From the IMG/VR virus record IMGVR_UViG_3300042448_002155, positions 49,715 to 113,714 of that record: a stretch of DNA of 64,000 nucleotides, one strand, 5' to 3'. Every line of letters starts with the position of its first letter. The first letter of the stretch is position 1. Origin of the DNA: a virus. Shown piece by piece: positions 36,596 through 45,972 of this stretch. The notes under the pieces were generated by a model that saw nothing but the letters and a program-made list of their open reading frames with translations, was not told the DNA's origin and did not search any database. The position numbers and the translations under genes are program-made.

Positions 36596-39500
36596 GTTAA
36601 CCACCTTAAGAAAACTACTCCAGCCCTACCCTCAGATGCTGTGGCCCCACCGCTTCCGGTTCCTCCTCCACCAGAGCCTAAATTAGTGGATGTAGTTCCG
36701 GCCGTAGAGGCGCCTCCGCTTCCGCCTTGACCGACAGTAAATGTTGAGGCTATGGTTGGATTTAATGCTACTCCGCCCGCGCCACGAGTATTTAATGATG
36801 CGGCTTCACCACTGCCGCCAATTCCTGCACCTCCGCCACCAGCCCTAAAGATGCCACTGCCTGAAGCGCTGGCTCCAGCACCTCCCAAATAATGATTATT
36901 AGAAGAACCATTACCGCCACTAGCGCCCCAGGCCCCGGCCCCTCCTGGGGACCCACCACTAGGCCCTGAACTGCTGACTATGGTGGAACCTGAATAAACT
37001 ATTGAAGTGGTACCACCACTACTGCCGCCGGTGCCAGCATAGGTAAAACCAGTATTACTACCAGAAACATATGTACCACGGCTTCCACCGCCACCAATAG
37101 TAATTACGTAATCACCCGTGCTGCTACTTGTTCGTGTTCCAGATGTGTAGTTTCCACCCGCTCCTCCTCCACCGCCACCACGGTTAGCGAGACCAGTGTT
37201 ATTACCTGCGCCTCCACCTCCTGAACCACCACTCAAAGCAAAATATTCAATATCTTTAGCGCCAGTTGAAATTGTAAAAGTACCGTTAGCAGTAAAGTAC
37301 ACACCTGTATATCCAGCACCAGCATCATATGAAGTGCCACCTGAGGTCGTAAAAGGAATCGCTATTGACCAAGTAAATTCTTTAGTGACATTACCCGCGG
37401 TATTTTCTGCCCTAACAGTAAATGTATAGGAAAAAGAAGAGCCATTAACAGGTGTTGTATACGTCCCAGTAATTGCTCCAGTAGAAGAATTAATACTGAA
37501 TCCACTAGGTAGTGATCCCGCACTAATGCTATACGTTACTGCAGAATAAGAGGCATTGCTTGATACTCCATCGGAATAAGCGGTGTTGTATGTTGGAGTT
37601 GCTAATGTTTCGTCATTCCATGTTGGAGGAGTATTTACGTTAAGGCTAAAACTTTTACTTATACTACCAACCGTATTAGTTGCCGTTATAGTGAAAGTGC
37701 TGGCATCAGCCGATAGTGGGGTTCCGGTTACTGCTCCAGTAGAAGAATTCAGAGAAAGTCCGCTTGGCAAAGATCCAGACGTAATAGAAAACGTTACACT
37801 AGGGTATCCTATAGCCGTTACTCCATCGGAATATATTAAAGATAAATTTGCATCCGCTAAAGTTTCATCAACCCATGTTGGAGCCCTATTAATTGCGCCA
37901 GAAAATGATTGTGTGACAGATCCAGTTTCATTAGCTGCCTGAATAGTGAAGGAGTATGCTCCATAATATGTTGGAGTGCCAGTAACCGCTACAGCACTTG
38001 CAGTAAAAGCCCTCACAGGACGCACGGAGTTCGTGCTCGGCTTGCTGTCCGGGTTCGGATTGGGTTCGTTGAAATGCTGGTACCATGCGGCTGCAGTCGA
38101 GCGCTCAGTAGAACTCCAATAGAGAACAACCGTCGAAAAACCTGCGTTCAAAGCAACTCTGTTGACATACATTTGGGTTAGTTCGTCTTTTGATGGCAAA
38201 AACCAGTCAGAATAACCACCATAAGTTAACTCACTACAATACACGGCAGCCGATGTTGCTGCCACATTTCCTGATTGAGCAACAATATCAATAGTGTTTT
38301 GCGCACCCGTACCTATTGCAGTACCATCAGCGCCAGAAACTAATGCTGACTGGTTCGCCCCAGTAGACCAAGTTCTTTGAACTTCAACGGCGACAGGTGC
38401 TACCTCAAAATATTTACCTGTGGAGTTCCCCACTGTAGAGGGAGTAATAAATATTTTTCCTCCACCAGGACCAGTATCACCAATACTAAATGTCGGACTT
38501 AAAGAAGTCGGACTTAAAGAAAGCCCCGTTGGTAAAGTTCCAGAACTAATTGTATATGTTGGACTTCCCGTAGCGACTACTTCATCCGAATAAGCTGTAT
38601 TGTAAGTGAATGTTGCCAGTGTATTATCCGTCCATGCAGGCGTTACATATAGGTCATCGGTGAATAGCTGAGTAACATTCCCGGCTGCATTTTCAGCCTT
38701 GACAGTAAAGGAATATGATCCAGCTGTTGTTGAAGTTCCAGTAATTGCACCAGTCGAAGAATTTAGAGTTATTCCAGATGGAAGTGCTCCGGCAGAAATA
38801 GAATATGTCACTGCGGGATAACCTGAAGCTGCAACTGCGTCACTATAAGCCTGCCCGTAAATCATATTTGCAATTGCTGAATCAGTCCACGCTGGAGCTG
38901 TGTATATCGTTCCGCTAAAAGCTTTTTCAATATAGCCCCAAGAGTTTGTTGCGCGAATTATAAAACTATAAGATCCGGTAGAACCAGTATTTCCAGTTAT
39001 AGCACCAGTTGACGAGTTGAGCGATAAGCCAGTTGGAAGAGAGCCAGAATAGATAGAGTAAACTATGGTTGCTGTACCTGCCGCTGAAACGCCATCACTA
39101 TATGCTACGCCTTGGGTAATGGCGCCGAGTGCTTGATCAGACCAAGATGGCGGAGATTGTACTGTGCCGGTAAATGATTGAGTTATTGAACTAGATAAAT
39201 TTTGTGCTTTAATCGTAAATGAATATGATCCACTAGATGTTGTCAAGCCGCTAAGTAGCCCAGTTGTTGCGTTCAATGTTATTCCACCTGGTAAGGCTCC
39301 AGAAGAAATAGAATAAGTTGGACTAGGAACTCCGTATGCCAAAATAGAATCTGAGTAAGATGAGTTATAATTTATATTTGCTAACGTATTATCAATCCAT
39401 GATGTTATTTCATTTATTACTCCAGAAAAGCTGGCTTCATTATAATATTTTCCATCATCGGTTGTTGCTCGAATCGAGAAAGAATAGTTACCAGTTTCAC

Positions 39501-40077
39501 TGACCGTACCAGTTATCCGTCCAGTAGATGAATTAATCGAAAGCCCTGCTGGTAAAGCTCCAGAAGAAACAGAATATATAGTTCCAACTGCGGAAATTAA
39601 ATCATCATAAGTTCGGCCATATACAAATAAATCTAATTCGATTGATTTCCAAACCGGAGCTAGATTAACTTGATAATCATCTATTCCAGCATTATCTACT
39701 TCGTTTAATTTTCTTAAATTTGGCGTATTATAATAGACGGCGTATTGTCCAACTATTTCTTCTGCTGCCGTATGCAATTCATATGTTTTAAAATAAATAT
39801 AGTCGCCTTCTATTACAGTTTGAACTGGATATGCATTGTCGCCCTTTTCATAAGTCACAATATATGATGCTTCATCTGTTTGATCTTCTAGAGAGGTATC
39901 TTTATATGTATTAATGTTGACATCTGATATATTAGCAAATATCCAAGTTCCAGAATTTATTGTATCCCTTGGCGTAAATCTACCTATAAACCTCTTGCAA
40001 TAGGGGTATGAGTAGACAGTGTTGGGTGTAGCCAAGTTTAAATTTTCAGTAGATTTAAAATATTTAAACCAAGCCAT
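36592..40077 (-). CDS. Large adhesin/tail fibre: Ig-like repeats, inserted Lcl-type domain, glycine-rich tip
   Basis: The 1161-residue protein has about 130 unique N-terminal residues, then seven Ig-like repeats of roughly 80-90 residues. Each repeat carries a version of SGALPSGLSLNSSTGAITG. The fifth repeat is split after LPTGLSL by about 175 residues (roughly 519-697) resembling the Lcl_C/DUF1566 domain (TGPGGGKIF, GYSDWFLPSKDELTQMY, YWSSTE, VRPVRAF), and then resumes at AVTGTP. From residue 930 the C-terminus is extremely glycine-rich and resembles poly-glycine receptor-binding tips. It is a strong candidate for host recognition. Confidence 0.8.
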   Translation of the reverse strand: MAWFKYFKSTENLNLATPNTVYSYPYCKRFIGRFTPRDTINSGTWIFANISDVNINTYKDTSLEDQTDEASYIVTYEKGDNAYPVQTVIEGDYIYFKTYELHTAAEEIVGQYAVYYNTPNLRKLNEVDNAGIDDYQVNLAPVWKSIELDLFVYGRTYDDLISAVGTIYSVSSGALPAGLSINSSTGRITGTVSETGNYSFSIRATTDDGKYYNEASFSGVINEITSWIDNTLANINYNSSYSDSILAYGVPSPTYSISSGALPGGITLNATTGLLSGLTTSSGSYSFTIKAQNLSSSITQSFTGTVQSPPSWSDQALGAITQGVAYSDGVSAAGTATIVYSIYSGSLPTGLSLNSSTGAITGNTGSTGSYSFIIRATNSWGYIEKAFSGTIYTAPAWTDSAIANMIYGQAYSDAVAASGYPAVTYSISAGALPSGITLNSSTGAITGTSTTAGSYSFTVKAENAAGNVTQLFTDDLYVTPAWTDNTLATFTYNTAYSDEVVATGSPTYTISSGTLPTGLSLSPTSLSPTFSIGDTGPGGGKIFITPSTVGNSTGKYFEVAPVAVEVQRTWSTGANQSALVSGADGTAIGTGAQNTIDIVAQSGNVAATSAAVYCSELTYGGYSDWFLPSKDELTQMYVNRVALNAGFSTVVLYWSSTERSTAAAWYQHFNEPNPNPDSKPSTNSVRPVRAFTASAVAVTGTPTYYGAYSFTIQAANETGSVTQSFSGAINRAPTWVDETLADANLSLIYSDGVTAIGYPSVTFSITSGSLPSGLSLNSSTGAVTGTPLSADASTFTITATNTVGSISKSFSLNVNTPPTWNDETLATPTYNTAYSDGVSSNASYSAVTYSISAGSLPSGFSINSSTGAITGTYTTPVNGSSFSYTFTVRAENTAGNVTKEFTWSIAIPFTTSGGTSYDAGAGYTGVYFTANGTFTISTGAKDIEYFALSGGSGGGGAGNNTGLANRGGGGGGAGGNYTSGTRTSSSTGDYVITIGGGGSRGTYVSGSNTGFTYAGTGGSSGGTTSIVYSGSTIVSSSGPSGGSPGGAGAWGASGGNGSSNNHYLGGAGASASGSGIFRAGGGGAGIGGSGEAASLNTRGAGGVALNPTIASTFTVGQGGSGGASTAGTTSTNLGSGGGGTGSGGATASEGRAGVVFLRWLT
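38492..38521. repeat. 15-bp perfect tandem duplication at edge of inserted adhesin domain
   Basis: The sequence gtcggacttaaagaa is present twice in a row (38492-38506 and 38507-38521). It lies where the fifth Ig-like repeat of the adhesin is interrupted and encodes a doubled five-residue Leu-Ser-Pro-Thr-Ser unit. It may mark the insertion junction of the Lcl-type domain. Confidence 0.85.
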
Positions 40078-40078
40078 G

Positions 40079-41881
40079 TCATGTTACTTCCGTATATATT
40101 ATTTCATATTCATGATTATCTAAAATGTTATCATTAATTTCTATATTAACCACTGCATCGCATCTAGGTACACTATTTACGATATCAACATTAAATTGTG
40201 CAATAGATATTGATATAGGGGCGGTTACAGCTTCTTTCATTATATCAGAATTTCTTGCTGTTTCATAGTCTATATCAAGGGAAGAAATTTTAATAGATCC
40301 ATCCGTGCCAGTATGCTTATGCTGATTAAGATCTACTCCATCTATAGTAACACCTTCAGCCACAAGAATATCCCCTATTATTCTCCCGCCATCCTTTAAT
40401 AAGTACTGAGGATGGTGATCTTCCTCTAGATCTTGCAGTAGGCTATGGCTGGACTTTAAATCATCTTTTCTAGTGGGACTTATTACTATCTGCCTAAATA
40501 AAGAGGATGCCCAATCATCAGATACTGGTAGCAGAACATTTGGTTTTTGCACACCCTTAAAAGACATCTGCGCAATAAAGTTTGCATACTTTCTTTTTTC
40601 ATGAATTAATCTCAATAGTGCATCCGTCTTACCTATTACGATATTGTGTCTATCAATAATATCGGCAACTACTGAAGTAAAATTACCCTTCATCAACACT
40701 GACGCTATCAGCAGTTCTTCAGCTAGAAATGGAATACTTTTTCCTACTGATGTAGTTTGATAATCTAATTCTAAGGGGTTTGAAATCTCCGAAGAAAATT
40801 TTAAAGCTGGATTAATATATCTTGTATAAAATATTTCAGAGTTATCATGTAGGTCCCTCTTGAGGGAGCTAAGGATATCTTCAATCTCAGAGTTTACAGC
40901 GTTTAGTTTAATCGCAAAAAAAGCTTGAAATTTAGAGGCTTGTTCTTTTGAGATTTGATCCAATTCGGTTCCGGGAATTTCTCCCGGCTTTGATATGATC
41001 GTCTTTGCAATCCTGCTCGTATAGTGCAGGGCCGTTTTCCCCCACGAGTCATAATGGACTGCGATTTTTTGCTGTAACTCATTTTCATAGGCGTCTCCAA
41101 AGTCTGTGCGTAGTGATATTTGTATTGATTTAACTTCATTTAATAAATAGTTTAAAACTTTTCTAAATTGAAAAAAATAAGAAAATGTTGAGTGAGCTAT
41201 TGACTGTTCATATTCCTGTAAAAATTTACGGGAAATTGTTGAATTCATTCTTTCTGCAAAAGAAACTTCGTCGTAACAAATATAAAATGGAATAGATATT
41301 TTAATGTTTGATGGCTTACTAGACTCTGGAGGATAGGGTTGGATCGTCATAAATTCGTCGTCTTCAGATGATGGATCATCATTAATAATTTTTGGAAAGT
41401 CCTCTAGATAAGGGTCCTCTTTGGGATCGATTAAACCAAAGCTAATGTCTATGTTTTTATCTTCCTCTTTTGAGACCGTAGAATAAGAACTATTATTTAT
41501 CTTTTTATTAAAAAATTCAATAGTTTCTGGAGATTCTATTCTTAAAGTTTTGTTTAATTCATTCCATAAATTTTGATGAGAAATTAATAAATCTGTACTT
41601 AAACTTGGATTTATAAAAACTTTTTTCATTAGATCTTCAATATCTTTTATCGTATCCATTATTACTTTTTCAGCCAAAGATATCTGTCTTCTTATGAAAT
41701 CAAGTGGAATTGAATATGTTTCCATTACAGAACTATTGGAATTCTTTCCAATATTATTCATCATTTCTCTTGCATAAGCTTGATTGTCTGAAGTATTTAC
41801 AAAAGATGAATCAGAAAATTTATAATCTCCATGAATTTCATTATTAACTTCTGTATACTGATTGCTATTATTTACCGACAT
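40079..41881 (-). CDS. Structural protein, probable fibre/adhesin base, next to terminase
   Basis: The 600-residue protein is mostly helical for its first 450 residues and then switches to a fibre-like segment: DLEEDHHPQYLLKDGGRIIGDILVAEGVTIDGVDLNQHKHTG. Fibre and stalk proteins often carry DHHPQYL and NQHKHTG blocks, which support metal-bound or collar-like trimer regions. It ends with a short beta domain. It lies between large terminase and the large adhesin, so it may anchor the adhesin to the particle. Confidence 0.6.
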   Translation of the reverse strand: MSVNNSNQYTEVNNEIHGDYKFSDSSFVNTSDNQAYAREMMNNIGKNSNSSVMETYSIPLDFIRRQISLAEKVIMDTIKDIEDLMKKVFINPSLSTDLLISHQNLWNELNKTLRIESPETIEFFNKKINNSSYSTVSKEEDKNIDISFGLIDPKEDPYLEDFPKIINDDPSSEDDEFMTIQPYPPESSKPSNIKISIPFYICYDEVSFAERMNSTISRKFLQEYEQSIAHSTFSYFFQFRKVLNYLLNEVKSIQISLRTDFGDAYENELQQKIAVHYDSWGKTALHYTSRIAKTIISKPGEIPGTELDQISKEQASKFQAFFAIKLNAVNSEIEDILSSLKRDLHDNSEIFYTRYINPALKFSSEISNPLELDYQTTSVGKSIPFLAEELLIASVLMKGNFTSVVADIIDRHNIVIGKTDALLRLIHEKRKYANFIAQMSFKGVQKPNVLLPVSDDWASSLFRQIVISPTRKDDLKSSHSLLQDLEEDHHPQYLLKDGGRIIGDILVAEGVTIDGVDLNQHKHTGTDGSIKISSLDIDYETARNSDIMKEAVTAPISISIAQFNVDIVNSVPRCDAVVNIEINDNILDNHEYEIIYTEVT

Positions 41882-41887
41882 TTTTTC

Positions 41888-43741
41888 CTAAAACATTTTT
41901 CTAGTTTTTTTGGAGCTAGTTGATCTTTTAAAGCTTCCAGTTGAATTCAAACCATTTGTTCTCCCAGTGATTACAAATTTTGGCTTTTCATCTTCCGAAT
42001 CTGAATTATTTTGTTTGGGCATAAAAAACTCATTGGAAAAACTTTCTGTTCTGGTAGCGTAGTTACCCTGTGAAAATTCTCCATAGTTTTGCGTTATTGC
42101 CAATAGTGCCAACATCAATGCATCGTGTGCGTGATCCATTGCGGAACCAGCAGCTTCGAATACTGGCCGACCAGTTTGAGTTGTTCTAATAACAACATAT
42201 GAAATTAGCTGCATATAGATTTCTTCATCTGACTCTGGAATAAGTATTCTTTCTTTTTCCAAGAACTGCCTAAGATTGTCAACCATAAAAGGTTTCATTT
42301 CTTTCTTAATCATTAACTTGGTATATGGATCTCTAACATCAATGCTTTCACCAAAGCTAATGCCCTTAACTTTATCCCTAAGACCAGAATATGGATTTTC
42401 TACTCCATGCTTCTTCAGTAGCTCCACTTGCACTTCTCCATATCCTCTGTCAACATAAATGTGCTTAGGATTAAATGCCCGATTTAATTCAATAATTCTA
42501 TCTACAGCTTTTGTTAAGGTATATTCTGATCTGGGTATTTCTTCTCTATAACAGATTCTACTCTTGCCTCTAAATCTAGTATCTTCATAATTCTCTGCAC
42601 ATGTTTCTACTATGACTATATTTGTTCCCGCACCATACTTATCCCAGTCAACTCCAATTGTATGGAAAGATCTAGCTGAAGTAATTTCAGGAGTGTAATC
42701 CCATGATGGCGAAATGAAAGCTCTGTCAACAAACTTTCTGGGATAAACACCTTCAGAGTCTTCACCCCAGTCAGCTTCTATTTCATGACGATATCCACTT
42801 GGGGAATATTGTTCTCTAAATTCTTCTTCTTGTTCTTTAGAAAAATATGGATTGCAATAGCTGGGAAACCAAAACTCTGTAAATCTAGGAGATCTACACC
42901 ATTCCCAAAAACGTTCTCTACGACCAGTAGGAGTAGAGGCGCCAATCATGACTTTATCAGGCTGATCTTCTGCCGTCTTCTGAAGCATGGCGTACAGTGC
43001 ATCAAGGTCGTCTGCATGCATGTAATCCATTTCGTCAAGGACAATCAAGTGCGCTTCCTGACCACGAGCAACGTCGCTCTTTCCGCCTGACTTCATTCCT
43101 GAAGTAAAGAACCTGATTGTTGATCCATTAGAAAACTGAATCATAAACTGCGGACTTGTGACTTTTCTAGTAATTGAATTTGTGACTACTTCGTTCTTAG
43201 AAGCTATTCGTAATATTTCCTGATAGATAAGTTCTACTTGAGTTTTCATTGGCGCAATAACCAATGATCTTCCATCCTTATGCGTATAGCTATAGTGTAA
43301 CAACATTATTGCTAAACTAAATGTTTTACCTAAGCGACGACCAGCTCTAAGAACTTTTCTTAATCCTGGATCTCTTAATATTAGTATTTGATATACTCTA
43401 AGTTCAGCTCCAAGGAATTGCTTAGCCCATACTACTGGATCTTTTGAAATATGCAATTGCCTTTGATGTTCGGTGCTAACGCCTGCTGCCAATAAATCAA
43501 GATCCATTTCGAATGGCTCATCAACAAGTAAAGCTAATTCTTTATTAGTTAACTTTCTTTCAATTACCGGAGTTCCGTCGCTCCATGAAATATGATTTAG
43601 CTTGTTTTCAAAAACCCATTCAATTCTATTTATTTGCTTTATGAGTTCGGGATCTTGATCTTTTATTATCTCAAATAAATCTTCTCTTGAAAGACCTTCT
43701 AGTGCTTCTCTGAATTTTTGCGTTTTATTAAAAATACCCAT
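41888..43741 (-). CDS. terL: Terminase large subunit
   Basis: The 617-residue protein has the full packaging motor layout. A Walker A variant RAGRRLGKT lies at residues 132-140, Walker B LIVLDEMD at 232-239, a coupling motif GASTPTGRR near 268, and an RNase-H-like nuclease starting TIGVDWDKYG near 361 with its metal-binding Asp. A C-terminal SAMDHAHDALML supplies a further acidic residue. It would power DNA translocation through the portal and cut concatemers. The exact start is uncertain: a GTG six bases upstream overlaps the previous stop. Confidence 0.92.
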   Translation of the reverse strand: MGIFNKTQKFREALEGLSREDLFEIIKDQDPELIKQINRIEWVFENKLNHISWSDGTPVIERKLTNKELALLVDEPFEMDLDLLAAGVSTEHQRQLHISKDPVVWAKQFLGAELRVYQILILRDPGLRKVLRAGRRLGKTFSLAIMLLHYSYTHKDGRSLVIAPMKTQVELIYQEILRIASKNEVVTNSITRKVTSPQFMIQFSNGSTIRFFTSGMKSGGKSDVARGQEAHLIVLDEMDYMHADDLDALYAMLQKTAEDQPDKVMIGASTPTGRRERFWEWCRSPRFTEFWFPSYCNPYFSKEQEEEFREQYSPSGYRHEIEADWGEDSEGVYPRKFVDRAFISPSWDYTPEITSARSFHTIGVDWDKYGAGTNIVIVETCAENYEDTRFRGKSRICYREEIPRSEYTLTKAVDRIIELNRAFNPKHIYVDRGYGEVQVELLKKHGVENPYSGLRDKVKGISFGESIDVRDPYTKLMIKKEMKPFMVDNLRQFLEKERILIPESDEEIYMQLISYVVIRTTQTGRPVFEAAGSAMDHAHDALMLALLAITQNYGEFSQGNYATRTESFSNEFFMPKQNNSDSEDEKPKFVITGRTNGLNSTGSFKRSTSSKKTRKMF

Positions 43742-43743
43742 AA

Positions 43744-45261
43744 TCACCCATAGTGCGCTGCCATCATTGCACCCTCTGTTCCAAGGGCGCTTCTTGCGTT
43801 AAGTCTGGAATTTTGAATTGCCTGGACTCCTCTAGCTCTAGAAGTTGCTGCCGCTTCTGTGTCCTTATATCCCATTCCAAAAGTAGGTTTAGCTATTGAA
43901 CCTTGAAGAGACTTGTTTGCGTCTTTGGCTAAGTTTATACCACTTTTCACTACTTCGCCAGCCATTTGACCAATATCATATATAAAGGATGCTGCCGCTA
44001 CTAGTTGAACGCCCGGAAGGAGCATGGCTGCACCTCTCATTGCTAACATTTTTCCAGCGCCAGCAGCTGCTAATTTCTTTGTAGCAACGGATCCGAGTGG
44101 CCTAAAAAACTGCTTGCCCTTGCCTCCAGTGCTTCTTAGGAAGTCTATAGCTCCGTCACTGCCCTTTATTAACTTGCCTCCAATTTCCAAACCATCATCA
44201 CCAAATGCTTTTGCAAATGCATCCCCGAAAGCTTTTTCTGCGCTCCGAGCACCTTCCAATGCCCTGCCCCTTAACGCGCCTTTTCCAGTCAAACCACCAA
44301 AGCCTAACGAACCTCTGGCATACCCTGCCATATATCCGACACCAGCTGAGCCCATTGCCGAAGCATACATGTTTCCTCTCACTCCGACTTGTCCTGCCAT
44401 AGCTCCGGGCGTTCCAGATACTGCACCAGAAAGTGCGGATTGAAATCCTGCTTGCGTAAAGCCAACTGCTCTAGCTTGTGCAAGTCTCTGCTGAGCAGTT
44501 AACATATGAGGGCCAGCGTATCGAGCATTCTGTCTTGCCATTTGAACTGCGTTAAAATTTGTATTATTCATTTTAGCTAACATACCTAGGGCATCATCTG
44601 CTTTAGCCAATTTTTTAGCTGCTCTTCTACTACCCTTAAGGGCTCTACTCTCTAAAAGGTCAACTCTTCTGCCTGCACTAATTCCTGATACCATTCCTGG
44701 ACCAAAAGCTGTCTCTCCTTCTTTAAGTGTTATACCCATTCCTTCTAATGCTTTTTGGCCAAGTTTAGTTTTACCCAAAAAACCAGAAGCTCCAAATGGT
44801 GTGTATGCGTTCTCGGAAGGGTTTGCAAAAACGCTGAGAGAATGAAACCCAGTGAGATTTCTTGGCCTTAAGCTAACATTGTTTAATCTGGATGATCTAA
44901 GGAACGGAGTTTTTCTTGCGCTTCCCGTAGCAGCTCCAAGAGTTTGGTTTCTTTGTGCTCCACCAAGAAATTGTTTCGTAGCAGAACCATAACTATTTAG
45001 TGTGCCACCCTGTAGGGTTCTGAATTTAGCTGCTCTGCTGGCATCTATTTTTTGCCCTAGTCCTCTATACCCCGGAATTCTCTTGCCTAATTTGCCGGTA
45101 CCTCGTTTTGATGCACTGTCCATGTATCCGCCACGCAATAGCGTGTTGGAGCCCCTCGTGGTACTAAGGCCTATTGACGCAGCTATTCCCGGAAATGTTT
45201 CCAATATGCGAGCATATAGCGGTGCCTCCATTTGATCTATAGGCATATCCCCCTCGAGCAT
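43744..45261 (-). CDS. Glycine/arginine-rich hydrophobic protein, probable internal virion protein
   Basis: ATG 45261 gives 505 residues, but ATG 45246 behind GAGGGGG is also possible. The N-terminal 300 residues are basic (Arg/Lys/Gly/Ala, many short TGSARKTPF-type segments). A hydrophobic region lies near the C-terminus (MLAMRGAAMLLPGVQLVAAASFIYDIG). It sits between large terminase and a glycine-zipper protein and overlaps neither strongly. Composition suggests a DNA- or membrane-binding protein packed in the particle. No family is recognised. Confidence 0.5.
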   Translation of the reverse strand: MLEGDMPIDQMEAPLYARILETFPGIAASIGLSTTRGSNTLLRGGYMDSASKRGTGKLGKRIPGYRGLGQKIDASRAAKFRTLQGGTLNSYGSATKQFLGGAQRNQTLGAATGSARKTPFLRSSRLNNVSLRPRNLTGFHSLSVFANPSENAYTPFGASGFLGKTKLGQKALEGMGITLKEGETAFGPGMVSGISAGRRVDLLESRALKGSRRAAKKLAKADDALGMLAKMNNTNFNAVQMARQNARYAGPHMLTAQQRLAQARAVGFTQAGFQSALSGAVSGTPGAMAGQVGVRGNMYASAMGSAGVGYMAGYARGSLGFGGLTGKGALRGRALEGARSAEKAFGDAFAKAFGDDGLEIGGKLIKGSDGAIDFLRSTGGKGKQFFRPLGSVATKKLAAAGAGKMLAMRGAAMLLPGVQLVAAASFIYDIGQMAGEVVKSGINLAKDANKSLQGSIAKPTFGMGYKDTEAAATSRARGVQAIQNSRLNARSALGTEGAMMAAHYG

Positions 45262-45265
45262 ATTA

Positions 45266-45970
45266 TTAATATCCTCTTCTAGAGTTGTGCATTCCGAGAA
45301 CAATATCTCCAGATGCGCTTAATTGACTTGCTGTTGAAGATGACGATGTATAGGGGGACTGTCTATAGAATTCTTGATTTCTATTAATATGCCCTCCTAT
45401 GGTAGCTGCTGCAGGTAGGGCTACTCCCATTGAACCACCAATAGCACCACCAATGCCGGCACCAGCGATAGCGCCCATTGCACCCATTCCCATTGCCGCT
45501 ATTCCTTTTCCAATATAGCCACCCTTTGGAATCTTACCAGCTAAACCTACCCCAGCCTTTGCCCCTAATGGACCTCCAAATATTCCTGCGCCGATACCTG
45601 CTCCGATGACTCCACCAGCCATAGCTTCCCCCGCGCCCATAGTTACCAAACCCGGATTTGCAGCCAATGCATCACCTGGAGCAGTTGCTCTCATCAATCC
45701 CCCAGCGAGTCCGCCAGTCATACTTCCTAGCAAAAATCTAGAATCTAAATCTCTTCCAGTAAAGTATTGGTCGGCATTTTCGTCCCCGAAAGCTGCTCCT
45801 AGTGCTGCGTCTTTGGTTGCCGGACCAACTCTTGACCCAAAGCCAAGAGCAAGAGCACCAACGCCTATGGCGCCCATTGCTGCCTTACTAGACATGATTG
45901 AAGCTGGAGCTCTGCCCAGTCTTTCCGCAGCACCTACTCCTACTCTTTTTCCAAAATTTAATATCCCCAT
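45266..45970 (-). CDS. Glycine-zipper membrane-active protein
   Basis: ATG 45970 with GGAGG six bases upstream gives 234 residues, beginning MGILNFGKRVGVGAAERLG. Most of the chain is Gly/Ala with repeated GxxxG patterns (IGAGIGAGIFGGPLGAKAG; GMGAMGAIAGAGIGGAIGG), characteristic of helices that insert in membranes and pack tightly. It ends MHNSRRGY. In virion gene clusters such proteins often form the DNA-ejection channel. Role inferred. Confidence 0.6.
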   Translation of the reverse strand: MGILNFGKRVGVGAAERLGRAPASIMSSKAAMGAIGVGALALGFGSRVGPATKDAALGAAFGDENADQYFTGRDLDSRFLLGSMTGGLAGGLMRATAPGDALAANPGLVTMGAGEAMAGGVIGAGIGAGIFGGPLGAKAGVGLAGKIPKGGYIGKGIAAMGMGAMGAIAGAGIGGAIGGSMGVALPAAATIGGHINRNQEFYRQSPYTSSSSTASQLSASGDIVLGMHNSRRGY

Positions 45971-45972
45971 TG

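Noticed and set aside
44024-44443. A 139-codon plus-strand frame opposite the 505-residue gene
   Set aside because: Pro/Ala-rich antisense of a Gly/Ala/Arg-rich coding sequence, with no independent signals.
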